Source: Microvirga sp. BSC39
GTDB taxonomy: Bacteria > Pseudomonadota > Alphaproteobacteria > Rhizobiales > Beijerinckiaceae
Length of the DNA stretch: 64,000 nucleotides
Reading direction: 5' to 3'
Assembly (NCBI RefSeq): GCF_000739015.1
Contig: NZ_JPUG01000077.1
Location: 124,001 to 188,000, forward strand
Position 1 is the first letter of the stretch. Each line of letters begins with the position of its first letter. Below, piece after piece: positions 1-8,812 of this stretch. A program made the translations under genes and the position numbers. The notes beneath the pieces are model-generated. The model was not told the origin of the DNA. It saw nothing but the letters and a program-made list of their open reading frames with translations, and did not search any database.

Positions 1-539
1 ATACCCCGCCAGTAGGTCGCCCAGCGCATCCACTTTGGCTTTCTGGGTAGCTTTTCCAGCAGGTTCGGGCTCCCTCCAATCCGAGCTCGCGCTTTGCGAG
101 CGCGCCGACGGGCCTGCTCGCCTGCGCCTTCCCGCTGAACGGCATAGCCCAAGCTATGGGCCTGCCGGGACGCGAATACACAAGCGCCTGGGGGAAGATA
201 CAGATTCATCACCCGCCGGCCGGTCTGCGGGCACACAAACCACCACCGGCGGCCACCATAGGGCAGGGTCGTAGCTACCAGTCGGATGCTCTGGCTTGGA
301 AGGTGACTGAACCTCCCATAGGGGTCAAAGCACGTGATGTTGACCAGGTGTAAGAGGCCAGCATCCTCGCCGAGATGGGCCCGATAAGCTACCTGGCAGG
401 ACGGCCGATTGTTGGACCACATCCATTGCCATGTACCTGACTGGGTATAGCCTGAGACGTGGCCGCCCCGGGTGAGGTGGCGGACATCAAGAGTGATGCT
501 GTTTTCAACCGTCGGGCGCCCGCCGCCACACCTTGCCAT
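1..539 (-). CDS. conserved hypothetical protein, 3' end outside window
   Basis: An open frame of at least 179 codons runs leftwards from an ATG at 539 and leaves the window without a stop. The product is Arg/Trp-rich: GGRRWWFVCP lies near residues 95-104, LYLPPGACVFASRQ near 113-126, and a basic stretch near 143-154. From memory this resembles an unnamed family common in rhizobial genomes, with the same GGRRWWFVCP and FASRQ signatures; I cannot name a function. CPxxGRR could be half of a metal-binding site, but that is speculative. It is encoded just beyond the primase-helicase on the same strand, so it may be part of the same island. Confidence 0.65.
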   Translation of the reverse strand, partial: MARCGGGRPTVENSITLDVRHLTRGGHVSGYTQSGTWQWMWSNNRPSCQVAYRAHLGEDAGLLHLVNITCFDPYGRFSHLPSQSIRLVATTLPYGGRRWWFVCPQTGRRVMNLYLPPGACVFASRQAHSLGYAVQREGAGEQARRRARKARARIGGSPNLLEKLPRKPKWMRWATYWRG

Positions 540-603
540 TCACTTGCTCCCGAATCCTAAATTTTCTGGCAAACCATACAACCGAGTTAACAGGTGGGGT
601 GTC

Positions 604-2142
604 CTAGCCGGTGGAAGGCATGTGGTTGAGACCAGCATAGCCGGGGTAATCCGCCGAGCGGTATCGGCCCGATTGTAGGTCGAAGGTCATCTTAAGCTTG
701 CACGGGTAGCCCAGCTCCTCGAACCGGCTCTTGCGCTGATAGAACTCCGCTTCCGTGTTGCGGCCATTCTCGTCAATGAACTTCGGCCGGTGCACGACAA
801 AGCCCTGATCGACCATGTTGTCCCAGTTCTTCGAGCCAGAGATATCCTCCAGCTCCGGTGCTTTGCCTTTACGGGATGCATCCATTTTAGCTGGGTGTGC
901 AAGAACTTGGAGGTGACAGTTCATGTCATGTGCGAAGGCATGCAGGGTGCGCAGGCAGCGCCCGATGTATTCAGTCTCAGTCTCATTGCGCTCGCGCGTC
1001 GCCTCTAGCCGGTTCCACGGGTCGACCTGAATGATGCGTGCGCCGTGTCGGACCACAGCGACTTCGGCCATGTCCAGGAACCACTCCAGTGACGGCCGTT
1101 GCTCCGGGTGCAGAAGCCAAAGGAAGTGATCGTTGATCCAGGCATCCGCCGCCCGAACTTCCCGGTCTGACAGGTTGCCTTCCAGCTTGCCTGCATGGAG
1201 TTGCCGAAGCGTGCGGCGGTGATGCGGCTTGGCCCGCGTCTCGAAGGAGGCAATGGCGGCCGATAGCCCGTAATCCCTGCAGATCTGATACCAGATTTGC
1301 ATAAATAGCGTCGTCTTGCCGTGCCCGGGGTGTCCTGTGACCACGCTCAGCGTGCGGGGCGCGAGATGAACCTTGCTCTCCCACTCGGGAAAGCCAGGAT
1401 GCCAGAGCGTCAGGGGAGGAAGTTCCGGCACCTCGCTCAGCCGGTAGACACCTTCAATTGGCCACGGCAGAGCACGGTTAGTCACCATCTCGTGGAGCGC
1501 CGCTGCTCCGTGCCGGCGCAGAACATCATTGGCGTCCTTGCAGCCCTCTGGCCACTCGACATAGTGGCAGCGGGCAGGGCCGAACAACTGCACCATGTCG
1601 GTACGCAGTCCGAGGCCTACACCATCATTGTCGCCGCACCAGACGAAGCGCTTCACCCGGCCAAGACCACTGCGCAGCGCCTCCTCGACATAGGCATAGC
1701 CCCGCAGCTCTGTTGGTGCATCAGCTGGGCGTGAGCGGGCGCCGTTTGGCACGCTGATGACCTGTTCAACCGGGATGCCGGCCTCGACGAGGGAGGCCGC
1801 ATCGATCTCGCCTTCGGTGCCGTAGATCGTCTCCGAGCCCGCGGCACGTTCAATATTCCAGAACTGGAGCCTGCCACCCTTCTTGGACGTGAAAGCCTTC
1901 ACCGGAAAAGCTGCTGCCTTCCAGTTCACGACTTCGTCGCCAGTGCGGTAGGCAAACACGAGTGCCTCGCTCTGGCCGTTCAGCTCAGGGAAGAACACCG
2001 TAGCGGAGCCGACGTCGAGCCGCTCCAAAGTCGCCTGGCTGATACCACGCACGTTCTTGGCGTAGGCCAATGCCGTTGGACTGATTGTCGAAGGCACCAC
2101 CGCTCCAGTCGCAGTGCCAGCAGTGGAAGACTGCCCCATCAT
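604..2142 (-). CDS. TOPRIM primase / DnaB-type helicase, phage-like
   Basis: This 512-codon frame carries a TOPRIM primase region followed by a RecA-fold helicase, as in phage T7 gp4-like primase-helicases. TOPRIM signatures are TEGEIDA (109-115) and CGDND (169-173). The Walker A motif GHPGHGKT is at 270-277 and the Walker B-like IQVDPWN at 371-377. The expected N-terminal zinc ribbon is not in this frame but in the overlapping -1 frame upstream (1985-2272), so the gene is probably split by a frameshift or encoded as two overlapping reading frames. Its role would be DNA replication of the mobile island. The ATG at 2142 is only the first one in frame, so the true start is uncertain. Confidence 0.75.
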   Translation of the reverse strand: MMGQSSTAGTATGAVVPSTISPTALAYAKNVRGISQATLERLDVGSATVFFPELNGQSEALVFAYRTGDEVVNWKAAAFPVKAFTSKKGGRLQFWNIERAAGSETIYGTEGEIDAASLVEAGIPVEQVISVPNGARSRPADAPTELRGYAYVEEALRSGLGRVKRFVWCGDNDGVGLGLRTDMVQLFGPARCHYVEWPEGCKDANDVLRRHGAAALHEMVTNRALPWPIEGVYRLSEVPELPPLTLWHPGFPEWESKVHLAPRTLSVVTGHPGHGKTTLFMQIWYQICRDYGLSAAIASFETRAKPHHRRTLRQLHAGKLEGNLSDREVRAADAWINDHFLWLLHPEQRPSLEWFLDMAEVAVVRHGARIIQVDPWNRLEATRERNETETEYIGRCLRTLHAFAHDMNCHLQVLAHPAKMDASRKGKAPELEDISGSKNWDNMVDQGFVVHRPKFIDENGRNTEAEFYQRKSRFEELGYPCKLKMTFDLQSGRYRSADYPGYAGLNHMPSTG

Positions 2143-2272
2143 TCTGAATCCTCACAGAAAGGCATCGATCGAATTTCTTGCGGCGGGTGGGCGAGCACCG
2201 GGGACATTGGGTGCGGTGCTCGCCAGGGCGGCTGGGAACAACAATCCCGAGACCACGAAGGCGCTCCAGCAT
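1985..2272 (-). CDS. zinc-ribbon N-terminal part of the primase, in another frame
   Basis: This 95-codon frame starts at an ATG that overlaps the stop of the upstream gene in TGATG fashion, which suggests translational coupling. It has two CxxC pairs, CPRC and CWHC, separated by a basic linker (TRRKKFDRCLSV), typical of the zinc ribbon that binds the primase template. After the second pair the frame loses family likeness, while the 604-2142 frame picks it up (ISPTALAYAKNVRGI). A shift between about 2110 and 2070 would join them. Either the primase is broken, or expression uses programmed frameshifting or two separate proteins. Confidence 0.55.
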   Translation of the reverse strand: MLERLRGLGIVVPSRPGEHRTQCPRCSPTRRKKFDRCLSVRIQNDGAVFHCWHCDWSGGAFDNQSNGIGLRQERAWYQPGDFGAARRRLRYGVLP

Positions 2273-3078
2273 CACCATCCGACCATCTCACCCGCTTCGT
2301 TCAGGAGTTCGCCCAGACAGCGCCAGTGCCGACCGTCGCGTTCAACGATGACACCGGTGGCCCGGCGTTCAGCGACCCAGGAGGGCACATGTGGGCTGGG
2401 GCGAGGCGAGGGGGCCTTGCCACTTTGCTGCCGGTTGCGAATGATAGCACCAAGATACTGACCGGGTTTTGCCGCCTGCTCGGCCCCATCCAGCGCTCGA
2501 TTGGCCTCGATGAAGTCGTGCCCAGTCAGCGCCAGAAGCTCTGTGCAGCGGGAGCGGCTGATCCCTTTTTCCTCAAGGTCATTCAGACGAGCCCAAAACC
2601 GGTCCTCCGCCGAGATACTGGCTAGATCGGACGGCGCGTTCTGACTCTCTCCCTTATGTAGTTGTGATTGTGGTTGTGATTGTGGTTGGCCCAGCCGGGC
2701 TTCGGCATTGCCGGCTTCTTGCTGAAGCATTGCTCCAGCATCGGTTTGCTTTTGCTTTGTTCGGCCCGATGCGAGGCCGCCTTGGCGTCCCGCTACGGCG
2801 CGCCTCTGGTACTTCTCCTTTGTAGTCGCGAGTTCCTCCTCGATCCGCTTGTGCCGCCAGCCGGGCTGGAAAAAGTCGGCAAGGGTCGAGCGGATTTCCA
2901 TCCATTGGTCCAGCGGCAGGCGGACAATGCGGGCGAGTTTCGTATCATCAGAAGGCAGGACTTCATTGCGCCAATAGTGGATGATGAGCATGAGGTAGGC
3001 TCCATGCTCGAGGGTGCTCAGGTGCACCGTGTCGGCGAGGTAATCGCCGGGGTAGAAGGGCATCCAAGGGTGGCTCAT
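2272..3078 (-). CDS. DUF1376 (YdaU-like) phage replication protein
   Basis: The 268-aa product begins MSHPWMPFYPGDYLADT, the hallmark start of DUF1376/YdaU proteins found in prophage replication modules. The N-terminal ~90 residues fit the domain; the middle is Gln/Ala-rich linker and the C-terminus is less conserved. I chose the ATG at 3078 over the longer frame because it has an AGGAGG-like site just upstream and overlaps the preceding stop as ATGA. It is co-oriented and overlapped with the zinc-ribbon ORF downstream, so these form one replication operon. Biochemical function in the family is not established beyond association with phage replication. Confidence 0.75.
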   Translation of the reverse strand: MSHPWMPFYPGDYLADTVHLSTLEHGAYLMLIIHYWRNEVLPSDDTKLARIVRLPLDQWMEIRSTLADFFQPGWRHKRIEEELATTKEKYQRRAVAGRQGGLASGRTKQKQTDAGAMLQQEAGNAEARLGQPQSQPQSQLHKGESQNAPSDLASISAEDRFWARLNDLEEKGISRSRCTELLALTGHDFIEANRALDGAEQAAKPGQYLGAIIRNRQQSGKAPSPRPSPHVPSWVAERRATGVIVERDGRHWRCLGELLNEAGEMVGW

Positions 3079-3434
3079 GCCGCCTCCTGCGCCAACATCC
3101 AGGCCCGGTTGAGCCAGGCTGAGAGGCGATTCAGTTGGGGCGCCCACGCGATGATGTCTTGAGCTTCACGCTGCTTATCTAGGATCAGGAAGAGGAAGGC
3201 GCGGGCGCCATCCACTTCATTGTTGCCGTGACCACAGAAATCAAAACCGGCGTCGTCGAAGACCACATAGCCCGCGCGGACCGGAGCGGGGCTCAGCAGG
3301 GTAGGCAAGGGGGCGCCGTACCTGGCTAATTCACCACGCTCGCGGCGGAGGAGATCCTGGCTGGCCCAGAAGGCGCCTGCAATCTGAGCCGAACTTGTGC
3401 TGTGGGTACGAGCGAAAAGACTAGCCGGCATCAT
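3075..3434 (-). CDS. hypothetical island protein, 119 aa
   Basis: This gene overlaps the DUF1376 gene by 4 bp and the upstream winged-helix gene by about 14 bp, so it belongs to the minus-strand replication operon. A second ATG at 3431 is also possible. The product is a small soluble protein with a GNNEVDGARAFLFLILDKQREA helical region and a Trp/Leu-rich C-terminus. No motif identifies a function. Confidence 0.5.
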   Translation of the reverse strand: MMPASLFARTHSTSSAQIAGAFWASQDLLRRERGELARYGAPLPTLLSPAPVRAGYVVFDDAGFDFCGHGNNEVDGARAFLFLILDKQREAQDIIAWAPQLNRLSAWLNRAWMLAQEAA

Positions 3435-3747
3435 TGAACGTCTCCTTCAGATCGACACCGGTGATGATGATCCCGCTATGCAGCACATAGCGGACCCCAA
3501 ATCCGCGACCGTCGGTACTCTTTGTGCGAACAGTCTTGATGCCGATCCCGGCCTTGCGGAGCTCGCAAATAAAGCGGCTTAAGCTTGGCCCCATCAGATT
3601 GGCAGGCGTGCACCCCACTTTGCCGGCGTGCATGAGGCGGATCAGAATCCACGCGAGCTCGGCTTCAAGTTTGAGCTTCAGGCGCTCGTCGATATAGCCG
3701 CGGATTTCCTTGAAGGGATTGTAGAAGATCGGGTTTGTCCTAAGCAT
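3421..3747 (-). CDS. winged-helix domain protein
   Basis: The 108-aa product starting MLRTNPIFYNPFKEI has a helix-rich N-terminus and a winged-helix-like region (LIRLMHAGKVGCTPANLMGP, then LSRFICELRKAGIGIKTVR). Similar small proteins occur in rhizobial phage-like islands. I chose the ATG at 3747 because it overlaps the end of the upstream small gene and has a GAGG sequence upstream; the 12 extra residues of the longer frame look non-native. DNA binding is inferred from the fold pattern alone. Confidence 0.55.
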   Translation of the reverse strand: MLRTNPIFYNPFKEIRGYIDERLKLKLEAELAWILIRLMHAGKVGCTPANLMGPSLSRFICELRKAGIGIKTVRTKSTDGRGFGVRYVLHSGIIITGVDLKETFNDAG

Positions 3748-3937
3748 GGGGCACCTCATGAGACAGGCCAGAGAGTTCGACAATCAAAGCCGCTGCGATG
3801 GGGCTGACATGAGAGCGTCGGACAATGGTACGGACTGCTGGGATAGCCAGCAGTTCAAGATCGCGTTGGGGATTGATGCGCTTCGGGCAAGCGGAAGCCT
3901 TGCGCCGCTTGCGCCGTGTGCTAGACAAGTTCTGCAT
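3740..3937 (-). CDS. small basic hypothetical protein, 65 aa
   Basis: The frame encodes a strongly basic N-terminus (TRRKRRKAS) and a helical C-terminal half (VSPIAAALIVELSGLSHEV). It overlaps the start of the winged-helix gene by 8 bp and keeps the operon direction. The charge suggests nucleic-acid contact, which is inference. It could be a regulatory or accessory protein of the island. Confidence 0.45.
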   Translation of the reverse strand: MQNLSSTRRKRRKASACPKRINPQRDLELLAIPAVRTIVRRSHVSPIAAALIVELSGLSHEVPHA

Positions 3938-4010
3938 TTGAATTCCTTTGCCCCGCCGGAGCGCGCCTCTTGTGGGGCTTTTCTTTAAGGCGCTGGCGTC
4001 GAGAAGTTAA

Positions 4011-4274
4011 TTAGGCCGTCACCGGACGGCTCTGACGTGCGGCAACCCAGTCAATGAGATCGCCAGCCCGCCAACCGAGCTTTCTGGCGCTGAGTTGAAT
4101 AGGCGCGGGTACGCCGCCGCTGCGATAGAGCCGACGGAGATGGACGACGCTGAAGTTGAGGAAGGCTGCTGCTTCTGCGGTGTTCAGGACGCGATGGCGG
4201 GAGATTTCTGTCGGAAGTTGATTGAACTGCTCAAGCTGGTTGAGCAGTTCAAGCTTAGTAAGAATGGACGTCAT
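4011..4274 (-). CDS. AlpA-like helix-turn-helix protein (excisionase type)
   Basis: The 87-aa product contains a MerR/AlpA-type helix-turn-helix: RVLNTAEAAAFLNFSVVHLR, then a wing with RSGGVPAPIQLSARKLGW and the closing DLIDWVAARQ. Such proteins act as excision factors or transcription activators of integrases in P4-like elements. The ATG at 4274 is chosen because GAGAGG precedes it. It lies at the head of the minus-strand phage-like block, but 15 kb from the island integrase it might serve. Confidence 0.8.
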   Translation of the reverse strand: MTSILTKLELLNQLEQFNQLPTEISRHRVLNTAEAAAFLNFSVVHLRRLYRSGGVPAPIQLSARKLGWRAGDLIDWVAARQSRPVTA

Positions 4275-4363
4275 GGTGACCTCTCGTGAGGACCGAGTTT
4301 GTCCCAGTGGCACAATGGGTCAGAGTGACTGTTCGTGATTACGGGCTCGGTGTTACAGAAAGA

Positions 4364-5026
4364 TCAGGGACGTTCATTGGGATTGGAATGGAGACTTAAT
4401 CCCAAAGCCTCCTCCACTAGGTGATTGGCCAACTCCTCGGCTTTCTGCTGCCGTATTTCGAGTGGCAGCTCCTTGATCTGAGCTGCAAACTTGGGCTCCT
4501 GCATCTCATAGGCCTCAAGAGCGGCAGGATGCTTAACCTTTTTCGATCGGAACGCCTTGTCCCATTCGATGATCGTTGCTTTCAAGTCCTTGGATTTTGC
4601 GCCAGAAATTCTGCTAATTTTCTTATGGTGTTGAGCTAGAAATGCAGCTGCCTTCTGCTTGTTCCTGCCTGCTGCGACTAGAACAACTAGAGCTAGCGCA
4701 ATGAAAGCTCTCTGCCGTCCTCTCTCACTCGTATCTGGGGGCCTTACAGGAAACCTAGTGGGTTTAAGTGCAGGGTGCTTTGAATCATGAAGCAATGGAT
4801 GGATGGATCCGACCTCCAAATCGCCGATTGCCTCTGCAAGCATGTAGAATGTATCTGCTTGTCCAGCTGGCGCTCCTAAACCCTTCAATAGCTCTCCGAC
4901 AGCGCAAAGCGCATCAGAGCAGCGAGCGCGAGCGGAGTTGACATCGGGGTTAGATAGTACTCCGCTGCCAAGCGCTTCGGAGATTGCGCCCTTAAAGGTG
5001 CGGAGCTGACTCAAACCATTACCCAT
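4364..5026 (-). CDS. hypothetical protein, 220 aa
   Basis: I do not recognise this protein. The start at ATG 5026 is supported by GAAGGA upstream; a GTG at 5077 would add 17 residues. It is helical, with a hydrophobic segment near the middle (FIALALVVLVAAGRNKQKAAAFL) that could be one membrane helix or a buried helix, and a charged C-terminus. It lacks a signal peptide. It sits between the AlpA-like gene and the polyamine cargo and is probably an island accessory gene. Confidence 0.5.
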   Translation of the reverse strand: MGNGLSQLRTFKGAISEALGSGVLSNPDVNSARARCSDALCAVGELLKGLGAPAGQADTFYMLAEAIGDLEVGSIHPLLHDSKHPALKPTRFPVRPPDTSERGRQRAFIALALVVLVAAGRNKQKAAAFLAQHHKKISRISGAKSKDLKATIIEWDKAFRSKKVKHPAALEAYEMQEPKFAAQIKELPLEIRQQKAEELANHLVEEALGLSLHSNPNERP

Positions 5027-5369
5027 TATTTGTCCTTCCGTGAATGCGAAGAGCCTTTTGATCTCACGGATTGTCACCTGCTTTGGTTGCAGCTGCTTTA
5101 ACGGATTATTGGTTATCTTTTGATCTTGCTGCTTTTTCTCTCATGAAAGAGCCAAGTTTCTGACTTTGTTAGGATCCCTCCTGGGGCCACGTGGGTGGAC
5201 TATCGTCAACTCGTTGACGCATGGACCAGGTGAGTGACCGGCACAGTCGCTTGAAGCTGAGACCGGAGCTCTTTGGCTACTATGTATCGCAAGAGAAAGT
5301 CGGTCAGAAGGCGAAGCTTCACATTCCTGAGGTGGTCGGTATCTTCGGGCAGCAAGGAAGATGTCCGCA
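5027..5369. other. intergenic region with a palindrome
   Basis: This 343-bp stretch separates the minus-strand phage block from the plus-strand polyamine cargo, so it should hold divergent promoters. The clearest signal is the perfect inverted repeat CGTCAAC-tc-GTTGACG at 5204-5219, a plausible operator. A 50-codon open frame from 5221 to 5373 overlaps the LysR start, but has no ribosome-binding site. Confidence 0.5.
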
Positions 5370-6296
5370 ATGAAGCTCGCTAATCTCGAAACGTTTGTGC
5401 ATCTCGCGCGCCTTCGTCATTTCGGACGGACTGCGAAACACCTTAACACGACCCAGCCTGCAATATCGTCTCGCTTGGCCGCTCTTGAGCGGGAATTGGG
5501 AGTCCAGCTGATCGATCGTGAAGGGCGCGAGTTTCATCTCACCCCGGCCGGTCACGAGGCGCTGCGGGTGATCAAAAAGATGCTGACTGACTTCGATAAC
5601 CTAAAGTTAGGTTTTACGGACCCAGAAAGCATCCCTGTCACTTTGCGGATCGGTGCCATCGACGCGATCGTTCAGACGTGGCTTCCGCGCCTCTACGACC
5701 AGCTGCGACAGACCTATCCAGGTTCGCAGATCGAGATCGTTACGGACTCAACCTTCAGCCTCAACCAGCACCTGAAAAGTGGTGAACTGGATATTGCATT
5801 CTGTCTCGATCCTGTCCTGGAGGAGGGCTATCGCAGCTTTGTCGTGTGCTCCTATGCGATGGCCTGGGTTGGAAGCCCGAAGCTTGTGGAGCGCGATCAG
5901 CTCTATTCAGTCGCGGAACTAGGAGCCATGCCGCTCATCACGTTCCCACGTGGCTCGCCGCCGTATCGGATGATCGCGCCCTATTTCCAAGACGAGAGTG
6001 TTCTTGCTTCCCAGTTGTCGAACTCCAATTCCCTGCCAACCATGATCCGTCTGGCTCTCGACGGTTTCGGAGTGGCTGCTATTCCTACCATCGTGGTGCA
6101 ACGGGAGCTTGCATCGGGCGAACTGGTTCAAGTCCAAATCAACAAGCCTTTTCCACCTTTGACATTCATTGCGAGCTACTGCCCGGTTCCTGGGTCTCTT
6201 TTGACTGAGAGAGTGGCGGAGTTGGCCCGGCGAACCGCAGCAGACTTTTGCGCTGAGGCCAATCCAAGCCTTGCTTGGATTGATAGAGGTAGTTGA
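5370..6296 (+). CDS. LysR-family transcriptional regulator
   Basis: The 308-aa product has the N-terminal LysR winged HTH (LETFVHLARLRHFGRTAKHL, then TTQPAISSRLAALERELG) and a C-terminal substrate-binding domain from about residue 90. The ATG at 5370 is preferred over 5361 because GGAAG lies 9 nt upstream, whereas it abuts 5361 directly. It is followed on the same strand by the DUF3830 and polyamine ABC transporter genes, so it likely regulates them; the inducer is unknown. Confidence 0.9.
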   Translation: MKLANLETFVHLARLRHFGRTAKHLNTTQPAISSRLAALERELGVQLIDREGREFHLTPAGHEALRVIKKMLTDFDNLKLGFTDPESIPVTLRIGAIDAIVQTWLPRLYDQLRQTYPGSQIEIVTDSTFSLNQHLKSGELDIAFCLDPVLEEGYRSFVVCSYAMAWVGSPKLVERDQLYSVAELGAMPLITFPRGSPPYRMIAPYFQDESVLASQLSNSNSLPTMIRLALDGFGVAAIPTIVVQRELASGELVQVQINKPFPPLTFIASYCPVPGSLLTERVAELARRTAADFCAEANPSLAWIDRGS

Positions 6297-6410
6297 TAAA
6301 TAATTTTTATGGTGGCGATATAGAACGATAATTGGACTTGTTCTGCCTTGGCTGCAACGCTTTCGTGGCAAATGCCGGCTGGGTTTGCTCCCGGCCTTGG
6401 GGAACAGCTC

Positions 6411-6887
6411 ATGACAACACGCCGCCTTTACCTAAAGTTCGTTGACAAGGATGTTCAGGGAAACATCGATCTTTATTGGGAAAATGCTCCTGTAACCTGT
6501 GAGACGATCTGGAATGCTCTGGTCAATCCCGTCCGAATGCCAGCCGGGCATGCCATGTTCGCTGGGCCTGAGATCATGACCGGTCTTCCGGCCGAGGCGC
6601 AGACCTTCGATCCTCTCTCGATTCCGGCTGAGAACCAGACCTGCTTCCCCATTGCGGGAGAGCTCCTGTGGTTCTACCAAGCCAAAAATCTCATGAAGGG
6701 CATGACCGACGAGTTCTGGGAGATCGGCATGTTCTACGACAACGGGGGGCGCATCTTCGGGCCCATCGGCTGGACCCCCTGCAACATCTTCGGCCGTATG
6801 ACCGAGGGTCTTGAAGAGGTGGCTGCCGCATGCCGCAGCATCCGTATTGAAGGCATTCAGACTGTAGAAGTTGGGCGCTTGGCCTGA
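6411..6887 (+). CDS. DUF3830 family protein
   Basis: The 158-aa product starting MTTRRLYLKFVDKD fits DUF3830, a cyclophilin-like family of unknown function that recurs beside amino-acid and polyamine transport and catabolism genes. Conserved-looking parts are ENAPVTCETIWNALV, AENQTCFPIAGELLWFY and NGGRIFGPIGWTPCN. ATG 6411 is chosen over the longer frame because it begins the recognisable fold. It lies 45 bp before the transporter operon and is probably cotranscribed. The fold suggests small-ligand or isomerase activity, without proof. Confidence 0.75.
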   Translation: MTTRRLYLKFVDKDVQGNIDLYWENAPVTCETIWNALVNPVRMPAGHAMFAGPEIMTGLPAEAQTFDPLSIPAENQTCFPIAGELLWFYQAKNLMKGMTDEFWEIGMFYDNGGRIFGPIGWTPCNIFGRMTEGLEEVAAACRSIRIEGIQTVEVGRLA

Positions 6888-6932
6888 AACAGCGTAGCCT
6901 GAACCTGTGCAACAAACCAGAGGGTGAAAACA

Positions 6933-7967
6933 ATGTTTGCCAGAGTCTCACAAATCGCGGCAGCTCTTGCCATGGCAACGGCTCTCGTCACGCCGGCTGC
7001 AGCCAAAGATAAGCTCGTCATCAACTCCTATGGCGGGGCCTACGAGCAGATCCACCGGAAGCTCGTGATCGAGCCGTTCATGAAGAAGTACGATGTGGAC
7101 GTTCAGGTCGTCACAGCCTACTCGGCCGATGCCCTGGCGCAGGTGCGCGCCCAGAAGGCATCTCCGCAGTTCGACGTTATCCACTTCTCTGGCGGACAGG
7201 AAGTCGTGGCCGCCCGAGAAGGGCTGATCTCGCCGATCAAGGCGGAAGAGCTAGCGAACGCAAAGGATCTTTATCCGTTCGCTACTGAGGGGCTGTCGCG
7301 AGGCGAAGGGCCTGTTCACGCAGTTGCCGCCATTGGTCTCCTCTACAACAAGGACAAGGCGCCTAAGAAGCCGGCGCGCTGGGCTGACCTCTGGGATCCT
7401 GCATACAAGGACCACATCGTCCTGACCGACCTATCCAACAGCTATGGTCTCCTGGGCTTCCTGATGATGAACAAGGTCAAGGGCGGCGAGATCAAGAATC
7501 CGGAGCCGGGCTTCACTGCGGTGAAAGACCTGCTCGATAGTGCCGTCGTCGTGTCAACCTCGCCCGAGATGCAACAGAACTTCGCACAGAACGACGCCTG
7601 GGTCGCTCCTTATGCGCAGGACTATGCCTACACCTTACGCAAAGCAGGCCTGCCAATCGAATTCGTGCAGGGCGCCGAAGGCACCCCAGCCGTCTATCTC
7701 ACGGCAAACCTTGTAGCGAACCGTCCAAATCATGATCTGGCTAAGAAGTTTATCGACTTTTCTCTCTCTGCCGAGGTGCAGGAGGGTTGGGCTCGTGAGC
7801 TGCGCTACTCGCCCACCAACAAGGCGACCAAGCTCGACGACACTCTTGCGAAGGAGGTCGTCTATGGTGAGCAGGCCGTGTCTGGCCTGATACGCTTCGA
7901 TCCCGTCGAGGTGGATGCCGCCCGCGCTTCGCTGGTCGAGCGCTGGAAGAAGCTGATCGCCCGCTGA
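6933..7967 (+). CDS. ABC transporter substrate-binding protein, spermidine/putrescine type
   Basis: The 344-aa product has a signal peptide (about residues 1-25, ending TPAAA) and then the PotD-family start KLVINSYGGAYEQIHRKLVIE. Family features include VAAIGLLYNKDKA and WADLWDPAYKDHIVL. It binds the substrate in the periplasm for the permeases encoded next. The ATG at 6933 is preceded by AGAGGGTG; the GTG at 6924 is an alternative. The exact substrate is inferred from downstream GABA/polyamine-type enzymes. Confidence 0.9.
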   Translation: MFARVSQIAAALAMATALVTPAAAKDKLVINSYGGAYEQIHRKLVIEPFMKKYDVDVQVVTAYSADALAQVRAQKASPQFDVIHFSGGQEVVAAREGLISPIKAEELANAKDLYPFATEGLSRGEGPVHAVAAIGLLYNKDKAPKKPARWADLWDPAYKDHIVLTDLSNSYGLLGFLMMNKVKGGEIKNPEPGFTAVKDLLDSAVVVSTSPEMQQNFAQNDAWVAPYAQDYAYTLRKAGLPIEFVQGAEGTPAVYLTANLVANRPNHDLAKKFIDFSLSAEVQEGWARELRYSPTNKATKLDDTLAKEVVYGEQAVSGLIRFDPVEVDAARASLVERWKKLIAR

Positions 7968-7987
7968 TCGTTTGACCGGGGCTCGCC

Positions 7988-8812
7988 ATGCGTGATCGCA
8001 TTGAAGACATCGCACTCGCGGGCCCCGGCATTCTCCTGCTGGCGCTCGCCTTCGTCCTTCCTCTTGTCGAGATGCTGCGTCTTAGCATCGTCGGGGCAGA
8101 CGGAGGTGTGACCGCCGAGCATTTCGTCCGCTTCCTGTCAGATCCTTATTACCTCGGCGTGGTGTGGCGCACGATATACCTGTCTCTATTGATCACCATC
8201 ATCTGCGCTGCCGTTGGCTTTCCGCTGGCCTATGTAATGGCCCGGGTCAGCCCTCAGCTGCGGCTCTGGCTCATCGTACTCATCATCCTGCCCCTGATGA
8301 CCAGCGTCGTCGTACGCACATTCGGTTGGATGGTTGTGCTCGGGCGCGGCGGATTGATCCCGTTCTCCCTTTGGAAGCTCGGATTTGTCGGGCGCAATTT
8401 CACCCTGATGCATACGGAAGCAGCGATCGTTATCGGCATGGTCCAGGTTCTGCTCCCGTTCACGGCTCTCTCCATTCTCGGCGTGGTCATGAAGATCGAT
8501 CGCCGTCTGGAGGAGGCGGCGCGAACCATGGGCGCGAGCTTCCTGGCAACTTTGCGCAGCGTTGTGCTTCCGCTCGCGATGCCTGGAATTCTGGCCGGTT
8601 CTCTCCTGGCCTTTACGCTGTCGGTCAGCTCCTTCGTCACCCCGTCACTGCTTGGCGGCGTCAGGCTCCCCGTAGTGGCCAGCTCCATCTACGATGCCGC
8701 AACCAAGACGCTGGAATGGAATTTTGCGGCGGCTCAGTCGGTCATCCTTCTGATCGGCGTACTCCTCGCGCTGACGCCCTACATCAGGCTCTCAGGACGA
8801 CGTCATGGTTAG
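7988..8812 (+). CDS. ABC transporter permease, PotB type
   Basis: The 274-aa product has about six membrane helices and the binding-protein-dependent permease (EAA) loop EEAARTMGASFLATLRSVVLP, where the ATPase docks. It starts 20 bp after the substrate-binding protein and its end overlaps the second permease by 8 bp. It forms half of the membrane channel of the polyamine-type importer. Confidence 0.92.
   Translation: MRDRIEDIALAGPGILLLALAFVLPLVEMLRLSIVGADGGVTAEHFVRFLSDPYYLGVVWRTIYLSLLITIICAAVGFPLAYVMARVSPQLRLWLIVLIILPLMTSVVVRTFGWMVVLGRGGLIPFSLWKLGFVGRNFTLMHTEAAIVIGMVQVLLPFTALSILGVVMKIDRRLEEAARTMGASFLATLRSVVLPLAMPGILAGSLLAFTLSVSSFVTPSLLGGVRLPVVASSIYDAATKTLEWNFAAAQSVILLIGVLLALTPYIRLSGRRHG

Noticed and set aside
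5221..5373. A 50-codon frame overlapping the LysR start as ATGA
   Set aside because: It lacks a ribosome-binding site and any family likeness; the overlap may be chance.
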